Source of the DNA: Mycobacteriales bacterium
GTDB lineage: Bacteria > Actinomycetota > Actinomycetes > Mycobacteriales > CADCTP01
Length of the DNA stretch: 64,000 nt
Assembly: GCA_035995165.1 (NCBI GenBank)
Contig: DASYKU010000098.1
Coordinates: 1-64,000 of the forward strand
Direction: 5' to 3'
The notes beneath the pieces were generated by a model that saw only the letters and a program-made list of their open reading frames with translations, was not told where the DNA came from and did not search any database. Positions within the stretch are counted from its first letter, which is position 1. The number at the start of each line of letters is the position of its first letter. Shown here piece by piece: positions 40,621 to 49,753 of this stretch. The translations under genes and the position numbers were made by a program.

Positions 40621-40762
40621 CGGCCGCGCCTCTCCGCAATGTCGTTCCCCGGTCGGCGCCGTTGCCGGCCGGGCGGTCGGTCCCGTGCGCGACGGTCCCG
40701 GCGCTATGACCGTACGCGACGGAACGCAGCGGCTCTGCCCGGTTCACGTCTGTGGACAACGG

Positions 40763-41425
40763 TCAGAGGACCTGGGCCGCGCTCTGCGGCCGGGTGGCCG
40801 CGGCCCTGCCGTGGAGCTGGGCCGAGCGCCAGCAGTACCAGGCCAGCACGCTGCGGTACGGCCGGAACGGCGCGCCCAGCGGGATCAGCTGCTTCTCCGT
40901 CGGCTCCGGGATCTCCCAGGCCAGCCCGAACCCGCGCCGGATCGCCAGGTCCCCGGTCGGCCAGACGTCCATCCGGCGCAGCCGGAACATCAGGAAGATG
41001 TCGGCCGACCACTTGCCGATGCCCTTGACCGTGGACAGCCGGGCGGTGATCTCCTCGTCCGAGAGCCGGGCCAGCCGGCGCGGCTCCAGCACCACGGTGC
41101 CGTCCAGGACCCTGGTCGCCAGGTCGTGCAGCGACTCGACCTTCCGGCCGGACAGCCCGGCCGCGCGCAGCGTCTCCGGCGGCGTCGCCAGCACCCGCTC
41201 GGCGCTGACGTCCTCGCCCAGCGCGGCGATCAGCCGGCCGTGGATGGCCCGGGCCGCCGCGGTCGCCAGCTGCTGGTACACGATCGAGCGGACCAGCGTC
41301 GCGAACAGTGGTTCCTTGGCGACCGGGATCTTCGGCGGGCCGGCCGCGGCCACCAGCCGGGCCAGCACCGGGTCGCGCTCGGCCAGGATCAGCGCGGCCT
41401 CGCGGTAACCGACCCGGCGGGCCAT
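40763..41425 (-). CDS. DNA-3-methyladenine glycosylase II (AlkA-like)
   Basis: 220-residue base-excision repair enzyme. The helix-hairpin-helix is LSTVKGIGKWSADIFLMF (residues about 130-147), followed by the catalytic Asp159 in VWPTGDLAIRRG. It has only the core all-helical domain and lacks the N-terminal sheet of E. coli AlkA, which is common in actinobacteria. I chose the ATG at 41425, preceded by GGAGGT. Confidence 0.9.
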   Translation of the reverse strand: MARRVGYREAALILAERDPVLARLVAAAGPPKIPVAKEPLFATLVRSIVYQQLATAAARAIHGRLIAALGEDVSAERVLATPPETLRAAGLSGRKVESLHDLATRVLDGTVVLEPRRLARLSDEEITARLSTVKGIGKWSADIFLMFRLRRMDVWPTGDLAIRRGFGLAWEIPEPTEKQLIPLGAPFRPYRSVLAWYCWRSAQLHGRAAATRPQSAAQVL

Positions 41426-41551
41426 CGCACACCTCCGCGCGCCTGGGAACGGAACGTACCTCACGGAGCGCGAGCCCGAGCGTCACCGAAACGGTCACTG
41501 GCGCAGTCGCGCGTCTTCCATCACAGTGTGTAAGAGATATGGATCAGACCG

Positions 41552-41561
41552 TGACTAGTCA
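41552..41561. promoter_or_regulatory. TGACTAGTCA palindrome upstream of the coiled-coil gene
   Basis: A perfect 10-bp palindrome 24 bp before the start codon at 41586. Its position suits an operator, but it is short enough to be chance. Confidence 0.2.
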
Positions 41562-41585
41562 GCCGGACGGCTGGGAGGGGACCTG

Positions 41586-42722
41586 ATGACCCACCACGCC
41601 GATCCGGCGTCGGTCGAGCCTTCCCCGAGGTCCCCGCACGAGATCCCGCCACCCGCGCCGGCGCATCCGACGCGGCTTCCGGTCTGGCGGCACAGCGCCA
41701 CCCTGGAGGACGGGGTACGGGCCGTGCTGGCCGAGGTCGACCGGCTGCGGGAGGACACCCGGCAGGCCGAGGAACAGGACCGCCGGGAACCGGACGAGGA
41801 CCGGCTGCGGGACCGGCTGGAGCAGTCGGTCGACGCCGCCCGCGGGGTCGTCGGCGACGTCATCGAGCAGGTCGACCAGCTGGAGCAGTACGCGCTCTCG
41901 CAGCGTCGCTGGGACCTCGCGGTCCGGCTGCGGGCGGTCGCCGGCGCCCGGACGGTCGACGTGATGGCGACGCTGCGGGCCCGCGGCCGCGAGCCCAGCC
42001 AGGCCCAGGTCGAGGCGGCGGCGCGGGTCGAGCGCGCGCTGGCCGGCCTGAACGCCGACGCCGACGACCTCGAGCACGGCTTCGAGGACCTCAAGACCGG
42101 GCTGCGCCGGCTGCACCGGGCGCTGCGGGACGTGCTCGGCCACCGCGCCGACCGGCCGCTGTCGCTGCAGCACCTGCGGCTGCTGCTGGGCGGGACGTAC
42201 CGGTCGTTGGGGACGGTCGCGGTCGGGTTGCTGGCCACGCTCGGGCTGGCGACCGAGGACGGGGCCGCGAGCGGGGACGCCGCGGTCGCCGCTGCCACCG
42301 CGGTGGCCGCCTCGGGCGAGCGGGTCGTCGAGCTGGTCCGGCTCCGGATGCGCGCGCCGAGCCCGGAGCAGCGCACCCAGGCCGCCCACGACGACCTCAC
42401 CTACCTCGTCGGCGACTTCGCCCGGGAGGCCGCCTCCGGTCACGCCGACCGGGACCGCCTGGAGGACCTGTACGCGGCCGCGCTGCCACAGAGCTCGCAC
42501 GCGGCCCGGCTCGCGCTGCGGCTGGCCTGGACGGCCAAGCAGGACTACACGGTCACGGCCCGGCAGGTCCCGGTCGTGCTCGGCGAGGCGATGGCGGCCG
42601 CCCGGGCCGACGACCCGGCCGCGCTGACCGAGGCGGCCGAGAAGGTCCGCGAGGTGTCCGGGTCCCTCACCCGCTACCGGATCCCGGAACAGGTCCGTCG
42701 AGGAACCCCCGGACCGCGCTGA
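41586..42722 (+). CDS. Coiled-coil protein of unknown family
   Basis: 378-residue soluble protein that I do not recognise. After a Pro-rich N-terminus (residues 1-35) it is almost all helical. Heptad-like Leu/Val spacing appears in TLEDGVRAVLAEVDRLREDT, LEQSVDAARGVVGDVIEQVD and VERALAGLNADADDLEHGFE. A central hydrophobic patch (LGTVAVGLLATLGLATEDGA; AAVAAATAVAASG) could be a membrane-touching hairpin. The ATG follows GGGAGGGG. The last 56 bp overlap the convergent hydrolase gene. Confidence 0.75.
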   Translation: MTHHADPASVEPSPRSPHEIPPPAPAHPTRLPVWRHSATLEDGVRAVLAEVDRLREDTRQAEEQDRREPDEDRLRDRLEQSVDAARGVVGDVIEQVDQLEQYALSQRRWDLAVRLRAVAGARTVDVMATLRARGREPSQAQVEAAARVERALAGLNADADDLEHGFEDLKTGLRRLHRALRDVLGHRADRPLSLQHLRLLLGGTYRSLGTVAVGLLATLGLATEDGAASGDAAVAAATAVAASGERVVELVRLRMRAPSPEQRTQAAHDDLTYLVGDFAREAASGHADRDRLEDLYAAALPQSSHAARLALRLAWTAKQDYTVTARQVPVVLGEAMAAARADDPAALTEAAEKVREVSGSLTRYRIPEQVRRGTPGPR

Positions 42723-43512
42723 GCCACCGCTCGGGCTGGTCGACGTGCGCCATGTGCCCGGCGTCCTCCAGCACCCAGGCCGTCATCGTCGCGGCGCCGG
42801 CCGCGGCCGCCTCGGTCACGGACACCGGGAAGGTCATGTCCTGCCGCCCGTGCAGCAGCAGGACCGGGATGCCGGTCGCCGCCAGCCGGGCCTGCGCGTC
42901 GTGCGGCCGGGCCGGACCGAGCAGGCCGGCCTCGTACGGCGCCAGCCACTCCCCCGACCACCGGATCGCGTCCAGCCGCCGCCGGTAGTCCGGCAGCAGC
43001 TCCGGCCGCCAGACGTCCAGCGCCGCCGACGACCGGGCCCAGGCCTCGACCAGGGCCGGGCCGGTCAGCCCGGCCTCGATCGGCGGGGCCGCGGCCAGCC
43101 GCCGGTCCCGCTCGGCCCAGCCCGCGTACGCGTCCGCCGCCGGTCCGATCGAGGCCGAGGCCAGCACCAGCCGGCGGACCCGGTCCGGCGCGGCCGCCGC
43201 GAGCCGCTGGGCCAGCGCGCCGCCGACGGAGAACCCGAGCACGTCCACCCGCGCCAGGCCGTACCCGTCCAGCAGCGCCAGCAGGTCCGCCGCCGCGGCC
43301 GGCCAGGAGTACGCCCCGACCGGCAGGCCGCGGGTCGAGCGCCCGCAGCCGCGCAGGTCCGGCAGCAGCACCCGGCGCTCGCCGGCGAGGCGCGCGAGCG
43401 GGTCCAGCAGATAGGTGTGGTCCCAGTCCGGGCCGCCGTGCACGACCAGCAGGGCCGGCTCCGGGCCGGCCAGGTCCTCGACGTACAGGTCGACGCCGGG
43501 GGCGACCCTCAC
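42667..43512 (-). CDS. Alpha/beta hydrolase
   Basis: 281-residue hydrolase. The oxyanion region is LLVVHGGPDWDHTYLLDPLA with LLPDLRGCGRS, the nucleophile elbow DVLGFSVGGALAQRL, the acid in LLLHGRQDMTFP and the base in EDAGHMAHVDQPE. The HGGPG-like HGGPD suggests relation to proline iminopeptidases. The GTG start overlaps the stop of the SnoaL-like gene (GTGA). The 3' end overlaps the convergent coiled-coil gene by 56 bp. Confidence 0.88.
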   Translation of the reverse strand: MRVAPGVDLYVEDLAGPEPALLVVHGGPDWDHTYLLDPLARLAGERRVLLPDLRGCGRSTRGLPVGAYSWPAAAADLLALLDGYGLARVDVLGFSVGGALAQRLAAAAPDRVRRLVLASASIGPAADAYAGWAERDRRLAAAPPIEAGLTGPALVEAWARSSAALDVWRPELLPDYRRRLDAIRWSGEWLAPYEAGLLGPARPHDAQARLAATGIPVLLLHGRQDMTFPVSVTEAAAAGAATMTAWVLEDAGHMAHVDQPERWLSAVRGFLDGPVPGSGSG

Positions 43513-43853
43513 GAGGTCAGTTCGACCGTGTACGAGGTGATCGCGGCGAGGCGGCCGGCGGCGAAGTCGTACAGGTCGCAGGAGGCGACCCGGGCGGCGC
43601 CGTCGGCGCCCGCGTACGTCGCCTCGCTGTCCACGACCACGGTGTCCGCGCCGACGACGGCCCGGAACCGGCTGAACGTGGTCGTCGCCGTGGCCAGGTA
43701 CTCGGCCGAGTGCCGGCAGGCGGCGATGACCGCGTCCCGGCCGGCCAGCTGCGGGCCGTTGAGGTTGTCCCAGCGCACGTCCTCGGCCAGGAACTCGTAC
43801 GTCTCCTCGAAGCGGTGCCGGGAGAAGGCCTCGGCGATCTGCTCGGGTTCCAC
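43509..43853 (-). CDS. SnoaL-like/NTF2-fold protein
   Basis: 114-residue cone-shaped NTF2-like protein: MEPEQIAEAFSRHRFEETYE, then WDNLNGPQLAGRDAVIAACR and a beta sheet ending ITSYTVELTS. Such proteins are small-molecule enzymes or ligand binders with very diverse roles. It is coupled to the hydrolase by GTGA. Confidence 0.8.
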   Translation of the reverse strand: MEPEQIAEAFSRHRFEETYEFLAEDVRWDNLNGPQLAGRDAVIAACRHSAEYLATATTTFSRFRAVVGADTVVVDSEATYAGADGAARVASCDLYDFAAGRLAAITSYTVELTS

Positions 43854-44195
43854 GCGTCCTCCGATCGGTGCGGGACCCGGAGGGTACGCGGCCGGTTCCG
43901 CGGGCCGGCCTCGACCGTCCGGCCGCAGCCAAGATCAGCCGGTTGCGTCCGCTCACCTTACGTGATCGGCTGGAGCCCTCGTGTGACTATTGCAGGGCGC
44001 AAAAGGGTTCTTCGCAGGCCTGAGCGAATGTGGATAAGTCTCGGCTAAGACCCCCCTAAAGCGAGGGGGATTCTGGGTCCGACGGGCCCGGAGCAGGCAC
44101 AGTAATGGTGGGATCCGCGATGAACCGGCCGAGAACACGAGCCGTGATCGCTGGAAACGACCGCAGGGCACGAGCAGACGGGCAGCGTTGTCGCG
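43854..44195. other. Intergenic region, 342 bp, between divergent units
   Basis: It separates the SnoaL-like gene from the sensor kinase. It holds a weak plus-strand promoter (TTCGCA 44011-44016, 16 bp, GATAAG 44033-44038) and a CCCCCT-N6-AGGGGG hairpin at 44052-44069 in the presumed leader. No gene was seen. Confidence 0.4.
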
Positions 44196-45560
44196 ATGGT
44201 GTTGAGATGGTCCGGACACAAGGGCAGGTCGGTGGGCCGGCTGCGGCTTCCCGGCGGAGCCGTGTTCGACCAGCCGATCGTGCTCTCCCGATTGATGCTG
44301 CGGTATTTCCTCACCGCGCTCATCGCGCTGGTCGTCATCGCGGTGTTCACCGCCTGGGCCAGTCGCGGACTCGGCGTCCGGACCGCGATCGACAATGCCA
44401 ACCGGCGCGCCACGCTCACCGCGCACGCGGCGGTCGAGCCCATGCTCGACGACGGCCTCATCCACAACGACCCGGTCGCCCGGCAGAAGGTCGACGACAT
44501 CGTCCGGAGCCAGGTGCTGCGCGGCTCGCTCACCCGGGTCAAGATCTGGGACCCGGACGGCACCATCCTCTACTCCGACGAGAACCGGCTCATCGGGAAC
44601 AAGTTCAACATGCAGGAGTCCGAGCGGACGGCGCTGCGGACCGGGGAGAGCCAGGCCGAGCTGTCGGACCTGTCCGAGCCGGAGAACCGGTTCGAGGAAC
44701 CGGCCACCCAGCTGCTCGAGGTCTACCTGCCGGTGAAGACCAAGCAGGGCAGCACGCTGCTGTTCGAGGCGTACTTCCGGTACTCCGGGATCACCGAGGC
44801 CGGTCGCCAGCTCTGGCTCCGGTTCGCGCCGTTCAGCCTGGGCGCGCTGCTGCTGCTGGAACTGCTGCAGGTGCCGCTGGTGCTCTCGCTGGCCCGGCGG
44901 CTCCGGCGTACGCAATATCAACGTGAGGACCTGCTGCGCAACGCGCTGGAGGCGACCCAGGAGGAACGCCGGCGCATCGCCGGCGACCTGCACGACGGCG
45001 TGGTCCAGGACCTGGCCGGGGTCGCGTTCTCGCTCGGCGCTGCCGCCCGGCAACCGGGGCGACCACCCGCCGACGCCGCGAGCGTCCGCGAGGCCGCCGA
45101 CCGGGTCCGGGACGGGGTCCGCTCGCTGCGCTCGCTGCTGGTCGAGATCTACCCGCCGAACCTCTACGACGAGGGTCTGGAGGCGGCGCTGTCCGACCTG
45201 CTGGCCCGGCTGGAGCCGCGCGGCATCGAGACGTCGCTGCGGGTGGACGCGCGGGTCGACGACCTCGACCTCGACGCCGTCCAGCTGATCTACCGGGCCG
45301 CGCAGGAGGGCGTCCGCAACGTCGTCGCGCACGCCGACGCCGCGCGGGTCAGCATCTCCGTGTACGCCGTGAAGGAGACCGTCTTCCTCGAGGTCTCCGA
45401 CGACGGCCGCGGCCTGCCCGGACCGGACCTGCCGCAACGGCCCGGCCACCTCGGACTCCGCGCGCTCGGCGGCCTGGCCGCCACCATGGGCGCGTCCCTG
45501 ACCCTGTCCTCTACCCCTGGAAAGGGCACCGTGCTCGCACTCGAGATGCCGACGCCATGA
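44196..45560 (+). CDS. NarL/LiaS-type sensor histidine kinase
   Basis: 454-residue membrane kinase. One hydrophobic segment lies near residues 33-55 (LMLRYFLTALIALVVIAVFT) and a second near 205-230, enclosing an extracytoplasmic sensor of about 150 residues (VKIWDPDGTILYSDENRLIG resembles a Cache/PAS-like strand set). The HisKA_3 box has phospho-acceptor His266 in RRIAGDLHDGVVQDLAGVAF. The ATPase follows with QEGVRNVVAHADA (N box), VSDDGRGLP and GHLGLRALGGLA. The signal is unknown. It overlaps its response regulator by ATGA. Confidence 0.93.
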   Translation: MVLRWSGHKGRSVGRLRLPGGAVFDQPIVLSRLMLRYFLTALIALVVIAVFTAWASRGLGVRTAIDNANRRATLTAHAAVEPMLDDGLIHNDPVARQKVDDIVRSQVLRGSLTRVKIWDPDGTILYSDENRLIGNKFNMQESERTALRTGESQAELSDLSEPENRFEEPATQLLEVYLPVKTKQGSTLLFEAYFRYSGITEAGRQLWLRFAPFSLGALLLLELLQVPLVLSLARRLRRTQYQREDLLRNALEATQEERRRIAGDLHDGVVQDLAGVAFSLGAAARQPGRPPADAASVREAADRVRDGVRSLRSLLVEIYPPNLYDEGLEAALSDLLARLEPRGIETSLRVDARVDDLDLDAVQLIYRAAQEGVRNVVAHADAARVSISVYAVKETVFLEVSDDGRGLPGPDLPQRPGHLGLRALGGLAATMGASLTLSSTPGKGTVLALEMPTP

Positions 45561-46180
45561 TCCGGCTGCTGATCGTCGACGACCACGCGATCGTCCGGCA
45601 GGGGCTGGAGCAGCTGTTCGCCACGGTCTCCGACATCGAGGTGATCGGGACCGCCGCGGACGGCGAGCTGGCGGTGAAGTTCGCCAAGGACCAGCAGCCG
45701 GACGTGATCCTCATGGATCTCGGCATGCCGACCCTGGACGGCGTCGCGGCCACCCGGCAGATCGTGGACCAGCTGCCGCTGGTCCGGATCGTCGTGCTCA
45801 CCTCGTACGGGGACGAGAACAAGATCCTGGACGCGCTGAACGCGGGCGCGCACGGCTACCTGCTCAAGCACAGCGATCCCGACGACGTCATCGAGGGCGT
45901 CCGGGTCGCGTACGCCGGGGACGCGCCGCTGGACCCGCGGGCCGGGCGGGTGCTCATCGAGCAGCGCCGCCGGGGCCGCAAGGAGGTCGAGCTGACGCCG
46001 CGGGAGCGGGAGGTGCTCGGGCTGGTCGGCCAGGGCCTGGCGAACAAGCAGATCGCCCGCCGGCTGGAGATCACCGAGCGGACCGTCAAGGCGCACCTCA
46101 CCTCGGTCTTCCAGCGCATCGGCGTCACCGACCGGGTCCAGGCCGCGCTCTGGGCGCGCCAGCACCTCCCCCAGCAGTAA
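45557..46180 (+). CDS. NarL/FixJ-family response regulator
   Basis: 207-residue regulator. The receiver domain has phospho-acceptor Asp54 in VILMDLGMPTLDG, with acidic DD at 8-9 and Lys in GYLLKHSD. The C-terminal LuxR-type helix-turn-helix (LTPREREVLGLVGQGLANKQ, ITERTVKAHLTSVF) binds DNA. It forms a coupled pair with the kinase. No adjacent target is obvious; the polysaccharide locus on the right is one possibility. Confidence 0.94.
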   Translation: MIRLLIVDDHAIVRQGLEQLFATVSDIEVIGTAADGELAVKFAKDQQPDVILMDLGMPTLDGVAATRQIVDQLPLVRIVVLTSYGDENKILDALNAGAHGYLLKHSDPDDVIEGVRVAYAGDAPLDPRAGRVLIEQRRRGRKEVELTPREREVLGLVGQGLANKQIARRLEITERTVKAHLTSVFQRIGVTDRVQAALWARQHLPQQ

Positions 46181-46207
46181 CCCCCCTCCTCCCACCGCCC
46201 CGCCCAG

Positions 46208-46235
46208 GCCCCAGCCCGAGCGGGGCGTTCTCTTT
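46208..46235 (+). terminator. Intrinsic-type terminator after the response regulator
   Basis: A GCCCC/GGGGC stem with a 9-base loop is followed by GTTCTCTTTG, 28 bp after the regulator stop codon. Confidence 0.55.
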
Positions 46236-46523
46236 GTACGACCCGTCCGCCCGACCGTCCCGGCCTGCGACGCCCTGATCGTGAGGTCCGCCCGGCCGCC
46301 CTACGGGCGCGGCCCTCGGCGCGGCGCGCGCGTGGCACGGGCCTGAGGTCCGGGAACGAGGCGCCGGCCACCAGGGCCAGGCACGAGACCTCGGCCCGCA
46401 GGCCTTGGCGACCTGATACCCGGGGCGCGGGCCTGGCGGGCGGGCTTGTCGCCGTTCTTGGCCGGCGGGCGGGGCCGCCCGGGCCGGGGCGGCGGGGACG
46501 CCGCACGGGGCGGCAGAGGGAAG

Positions 46524-46561
46524 AGCCGACCCGACCGGCCCCTCAACCGGTCGGGTCGGCT
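46524..46561. terminator. Strong 15-bp perfect hairpin
   Basis: Arms 46524-46538 (AGCCGACCCGACCGG) and 46547-46561 pair perfectly around the loop CCCCTCAA. It works on either strand and lies between two convergent units, so it is probably a bidirectional terminator. Confidence 0.6.
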
Positions 46562-46733
46562 TGCCGAGGTGCTCCCGCTCCATCGGCCACGCCGGGCGTT
46601 ACGGCGCCCCGGGGCGGACAACCCTGGTGGAACGGGCCGGACCGCCCCCACGAGCGGCCCGGCGCCGAGCACTCCACGCACCCGCCGGGATCCGCGAGAG
46701 CCGCCGCGAACGCCCCGGAGGGGTCTTCCTCCC

Positions 46734-46754
46734 CGCCCGGGCAACCCCCGGGCG
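46734..46754 (-). terminator. Hairpin after the ABC-exporter gene
   Basis: CGCCCGGG-CAACC-CCCGGGCG, 14 bp beyond the exporter stop codon. A second GGAGG/CCTCC hairpin (about 46717-46732) follows it. There is no U-run, as is usual in high-GC actinomycetes. Confidence 0.45.
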
Positions 46755-46767
46755 AAGTTCTTCAGGG

Positions 46768-48525
46768 TCAGCCGGCCGAGGTGGCCAGCCGCTGGTCCCC
46801 GGCCTGGAACCGGGTGAGCTTGGCGTAGAGCCCGCCGTACGAGGCGAGCTGCGCGTGCGTACCCGCCTCCACGATCCGGCCCTGCTCCAGCACGAAGATC
46901 CGGTCGGCGTCCCGCACCGTGGACAGCCGGTGCGCGATGACGATCTTGGTACGCCCGGCCGGCAGGTTGTCCAGCGCGGCCACCAGGAGCTCCTCGGAGC
47001 CGGCGTCCAGGGCCGAGGTCGGCTCGTCCAGGATGATGACCTGCGCGTCGCGCAGGATCGCCCGGGCGATCGCGACCCGCTGGCGCTGACCGCCGGAGAG
47101 GTTCGCGCCGCGCTCGCCGATGTGGGTGTCGAGCCCGTCCGGCAGCCGCGAGGCGAACTCGTCGACCAGCGCGAGCCGCGCGGCCCGGCGGACGTCCCGG
47201 TCCCGGGCGCCGGGGTGGCCGCAGATGATGTTCTCCCGCAGCGTCCCGTCCAGCAGCACGGTGTCCTGCAGGACCGTCGCGATCTGGCCGCGCAGCGCCG
47301 CCAGCTGGTGCCGCCGCACGTCGATGCCGTCGACCAGCACCTGGCCGGCGTTGACGTCGGCCAGCCGCGGGATCAGCGCCGCGATGGTGCTCTTGCCGGC
47401 GCCGGTCGGCCCGACCAGGGCCACGTTCTGGCCGGCCTCGATGGTCAGCGAGAGGTCGCGCAGGACCGGCTCCCGGCCGTAGGAGAACGTCACGTTGCGG
47501 AACTCGACCTGGCCCCGGATCGGCATCGCGACGGCGCCGGGCGCGTCGACGATGTCGATCGGCGCCTCCATCACCTCGCCGATCCGCTCCAGCGCCGCGG
47601 ACCCCTTGCTGACCACCTGGGACAGCTTGGTCAGCGACTTGACCGGCTTGTAGAGCGAGCCGAGGTAGGTGATGAAGACCAGCAGCACGCCGAGGCTGAG
47701 GTGCCCGGTGAGTACCCGCTCGGCCCCGAACCAGAGCACCGCCGCGGTCGAGACCACGCCGGCGACCTCGACCAGCGGGCCGAACCGGGACTGCACCCGC
47801 ACCGACTCGACGCCGGCGGTCAGGCTGGTCTCGGACAGCCCGGCGAAGTGCCGCAGCCGGTGGTGCTCCAGCCCGAACGCCTGCACCAGGTGGATCGCGG
47901 ACAGGTCCTCGGTCGCCGCGGAGGCGAGCGCGCCGTCGGCCTTGCGGACCCGGCGGGCGGCCTGCCGCAGCTGCTTGCGGGAGCGCTGGGTGGCCCAGAT
48001 CAGCGGGGGCGTGGACAGCAGCGCCAGCACCGTGAAGACCGGGTCCAGGCTCAGCATCACCACGAACATGCCGACGACCAGCACGCTCGACGGGATCAGC
48101 GTGGCCAGGATCTGCACCAGCATGTCCTGCGTGTACGCGACGTCGCTGGTCACCCGGGCGGTCAGGTCGCCGACCCGGTGCGTGCCGTGGAAGCGCAGCG
48201 ACTGCCGCTGCAGCCGGGCCAGCACGGCCAGCCGCAGGTCGTTGGCCACGTGCAGCCCGGACGCGGACAGCAGCCGGGTGGCCCAGTAGTCGGCGAAGCC
48301 GGCCAGCAGCACCAGCCCGACCAGCGCCAGCGCGGCCCCGGCCAGGATCAGCTGCGGGTGGGCCGCCGGGTGCTTGGGCTGCAGCACGCCGTCCACGACC
48401 CAGCGCAGCGGCCAGGGCTGGGCCAGGCTCAGCACGACCTCGGCCAGCGTCAGGATGCCGCCGACGACGAGCGCCCGCCGGTACGGCCCCGCGTACGGCC
48501 GGAGCCGGCGAATGGTGGTCATCAT
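46768..48525 (-). CDS. ABC exporter (membrane domain fused to ATPase), candidate glycan/lipid flippase
   Basis: 585-residue half-transporter that works as a dimer. Six hydrophobic segments fill residues about 15-310 (YRRALVVGGILTLAEVVLSL, LILAGAALALVGLVLLAGFA, LGVLLVFITYLGSLY). The ATPase has GPTGAGKSTI, LSGGQRQRVAIARA, VIILDEPTSALD and VIAHRLSTV. It overlaps the glycosyltransferase gene upstream by ATGA, so the two are made together. In this setting export of a lipid-linked glycan is more likely than drug efflux, but sequence alone cannot separate the two. Confidence 0.9.
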   Translation of the reverse strand: MMTTIRRLRPYAGPYRRALVVGGILTLAEVVLSLAQPWPLRWVVDGVLQPKHPAAHPQLILAGAALALVGLVLLAGFADYWATRLLSASGLHVANDLRLAVLARLQRQSLRFHGTHRVGDLTARVTSDVAYTQDMLVQILATLIPSSVLVVGMFVVMLSLDPVFTVLALLSTPPLIWATQRSRKQLRQAARRVRKADGALASAATEDLSAIHLVQAFGLEHHRLRHFAGLSETSLTAGVESVRVQSRFGPLVEVAGVVSTAAVLWFGAERVLTGHLSLGVLLVFITYLGSLYKPVKSLTKLSQVVSKGSAALERIGEVMEAPIDIVDAPGAVAMPIRGQVEFRNVTFSYGREPVLRDLSLTIEAGQNVALVGPTGAGKSTIAALIPRLADVNAGQVLVDGIDVRRHQLAALRGQIATVLQDTVLLDGTLRENIICGHPGARDRDVRRAARLALVDEFASRLPDGLDTHIGERGANLSGGQRQRVAIARAILRDAQVIILDEPTSALDAGSEELLVAALDNLPAGRTKIVIAHRLSTVRDADRIFVLEQGRIVEAGTHAQLASYGGLYAKLTRFQAGDQRLATSAG

Positions 48526-49613
48526 GGCGCTGCCACCGCCGCCAGCGCGGACACCGCCGCGGCGGCCCGCTCGGCCCCGTCCAGCCGGATCCCGGCCGTG
48601 TCCAGCGCGCCGGGGGGCAGCAGCCGGGACCGGCCGAGCAGCCAGTCGACCTCTTCGGCCGGTACGCCCTCGTCGACCGTGTCGGCCACGCCGAGCGCGG
48701 TCAGCCGGGAGGCCCGGATCGCCTGCTCCCGGCGCGGGTTGCGGCGCGGCACCAGCACCGGGCGCAGCCCGGCCGCGAGCGCCTCGAACGTCGTGTTGTA
48801 CCCCGCCATCTGCACCACGCCGATCGCCCGGGAGAAGAGTTCCGCGCAGCCGGGAGCGTCCCGCAGCACGGTCAGGTTGCCGTTCGCCTCGACGTCGCGG
48901 GTCGCGTACGGACCGGCGACGACGACGAAGCGGCCGTCGGGCATCCGCCGGGCCAGCTCGCCACCGAGCGTGAAGACCGCCGCGCCGTCGCCACCGCCGC
49001 CGGCGCTGACCACGACCAGGCCGGGCTCGCGCTCGCGCGGACCGGCCTGGTCGACGACCCAGCCGGTGTAGCGGGGCGCGACCGGCAGGCCGTACTCGCG
49101 CTCGTGGTCGCAGAGGATCCGCTCGCCGTAGACGAGGACCTCGTCGAAGAGCTCGGGGACGCCGTCCCAGCCGGCCCCGGCCAGCTCGGCCGTGACGGCC
49201 GAGGACTGGTCCAGGATGTCGCGCAGGCCCAGCACCAGGCCGGCGCCGTTGCGGCGGGCGGCGTGCAGGCCGGCCTTCAGCTCGCCGGCCGTGCCGTACG
49301 GATGCCGGTCCACGACGACCACGTGCGGGCGGACGGACTCGACGGCGTCGGCGAACGCGGCGGAGCGGGCGGCCAGCGCCTGCTGCACGGACATGCCGGG
49401 GTTGCGGTACGACCCCGCGGAGTCCTTCAGCAGCGCCGGCACCGGGACCACCCGGACGCCCTCGCCCAGCCAGGACGGGCGCATCGGCAGTCCGGTGACG
49501 ACCACGATCTCCGCGTCGGGCTCCCGGGCGAGGATGGCCCGGGCCACGAGTGTGTTCCGTCGCACGTGTCCCAGGCCGAAGCCGTCGTGGGAGGCGAACA
49601 AGTACCGGGCCAT
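48522..49613 (-). CDS. MurG-like (GT28/GT1-fold) glycosyltransferase
   Basis: 363-residue GT-B enzyme. The N-terminal acceptor loop is FASHDGFGLGHVRRNTLVAR, and the C-terminal donor site is VQMAGYNTTFEALAAGLRPV with LVPRRNPRREQAIRASRL. The same two signatures occur in the protein at 58457 (GLGHLARSLRLAEGL, GGYNTTMDLL), so the two are paralogues placed at both ends of the locus. It is coupled to the ABC exporter. Donor and acceptor sugars are unknown. Confidence 0.88.
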   Translation of the reverse strand: MARYLFASHDGFGLGHVRRNTLVARAILAREPDAEIVVVTGLPMRPSWLGEGVRVVPVPALLKDSAGSYRNPGMSVQQALAARSAAFADAVESVRPHVVVVDRHPYGTAGELKAGLHAARRNGAGLVLGLRDILDQSSAVTAELAGAGWDGVPELFDEVLVYGERILCDHEREYGLPVAPRYTGWVVDQAGPREREPGLVVVSAGGGGDGAAVFTLGGELARRMPDGRFVVVAGPYATRDVEANGNLTVLRDAPGCAELFSRAIGVVQMAGYNTTFEALAAGLRPVLVPRRNPRREQAIRASRLTALGVADTVDEGVPAEEVDWLLGRSRLLPPGALDTAGIRLDGAERAAAAVSALAAVAAP

Positions 49614-49753
49614 GACTCAAACACTGACACGGGGCCGAGACGAGTCCCCAGTGCACGATGGTCGTAGCACCGGCCCCACCGGCCCGGACAGACCCCGGAC
49701 ACAGCTGTCCCCCCGCACCGGATCGGTACGGGGGGACGTGGTGCTGGGAGGGA

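Larger units (their letters stand above)
46181..46767. other. Intergenic region, 587 bp, with terminator-like hairpins
   Basis: It lies between the convergent two-component and ABC-exporter units. Several reading frames cross it but none has natural composition, a ribosome-binding site or a recognisable motif. Its content is three hairpin elements listed separately and Gly/Pro/Arg-biased GC-rich filler. Confidence 0.5.

Noticed and set aside
46446-46817. Possible small protein between the response regulator and the ABC exporter
   Set aside because: Gly/Arg/Pro-rich reading with no ribosome-binding site or motif, and it runs into the exporter gene and over hairpins.
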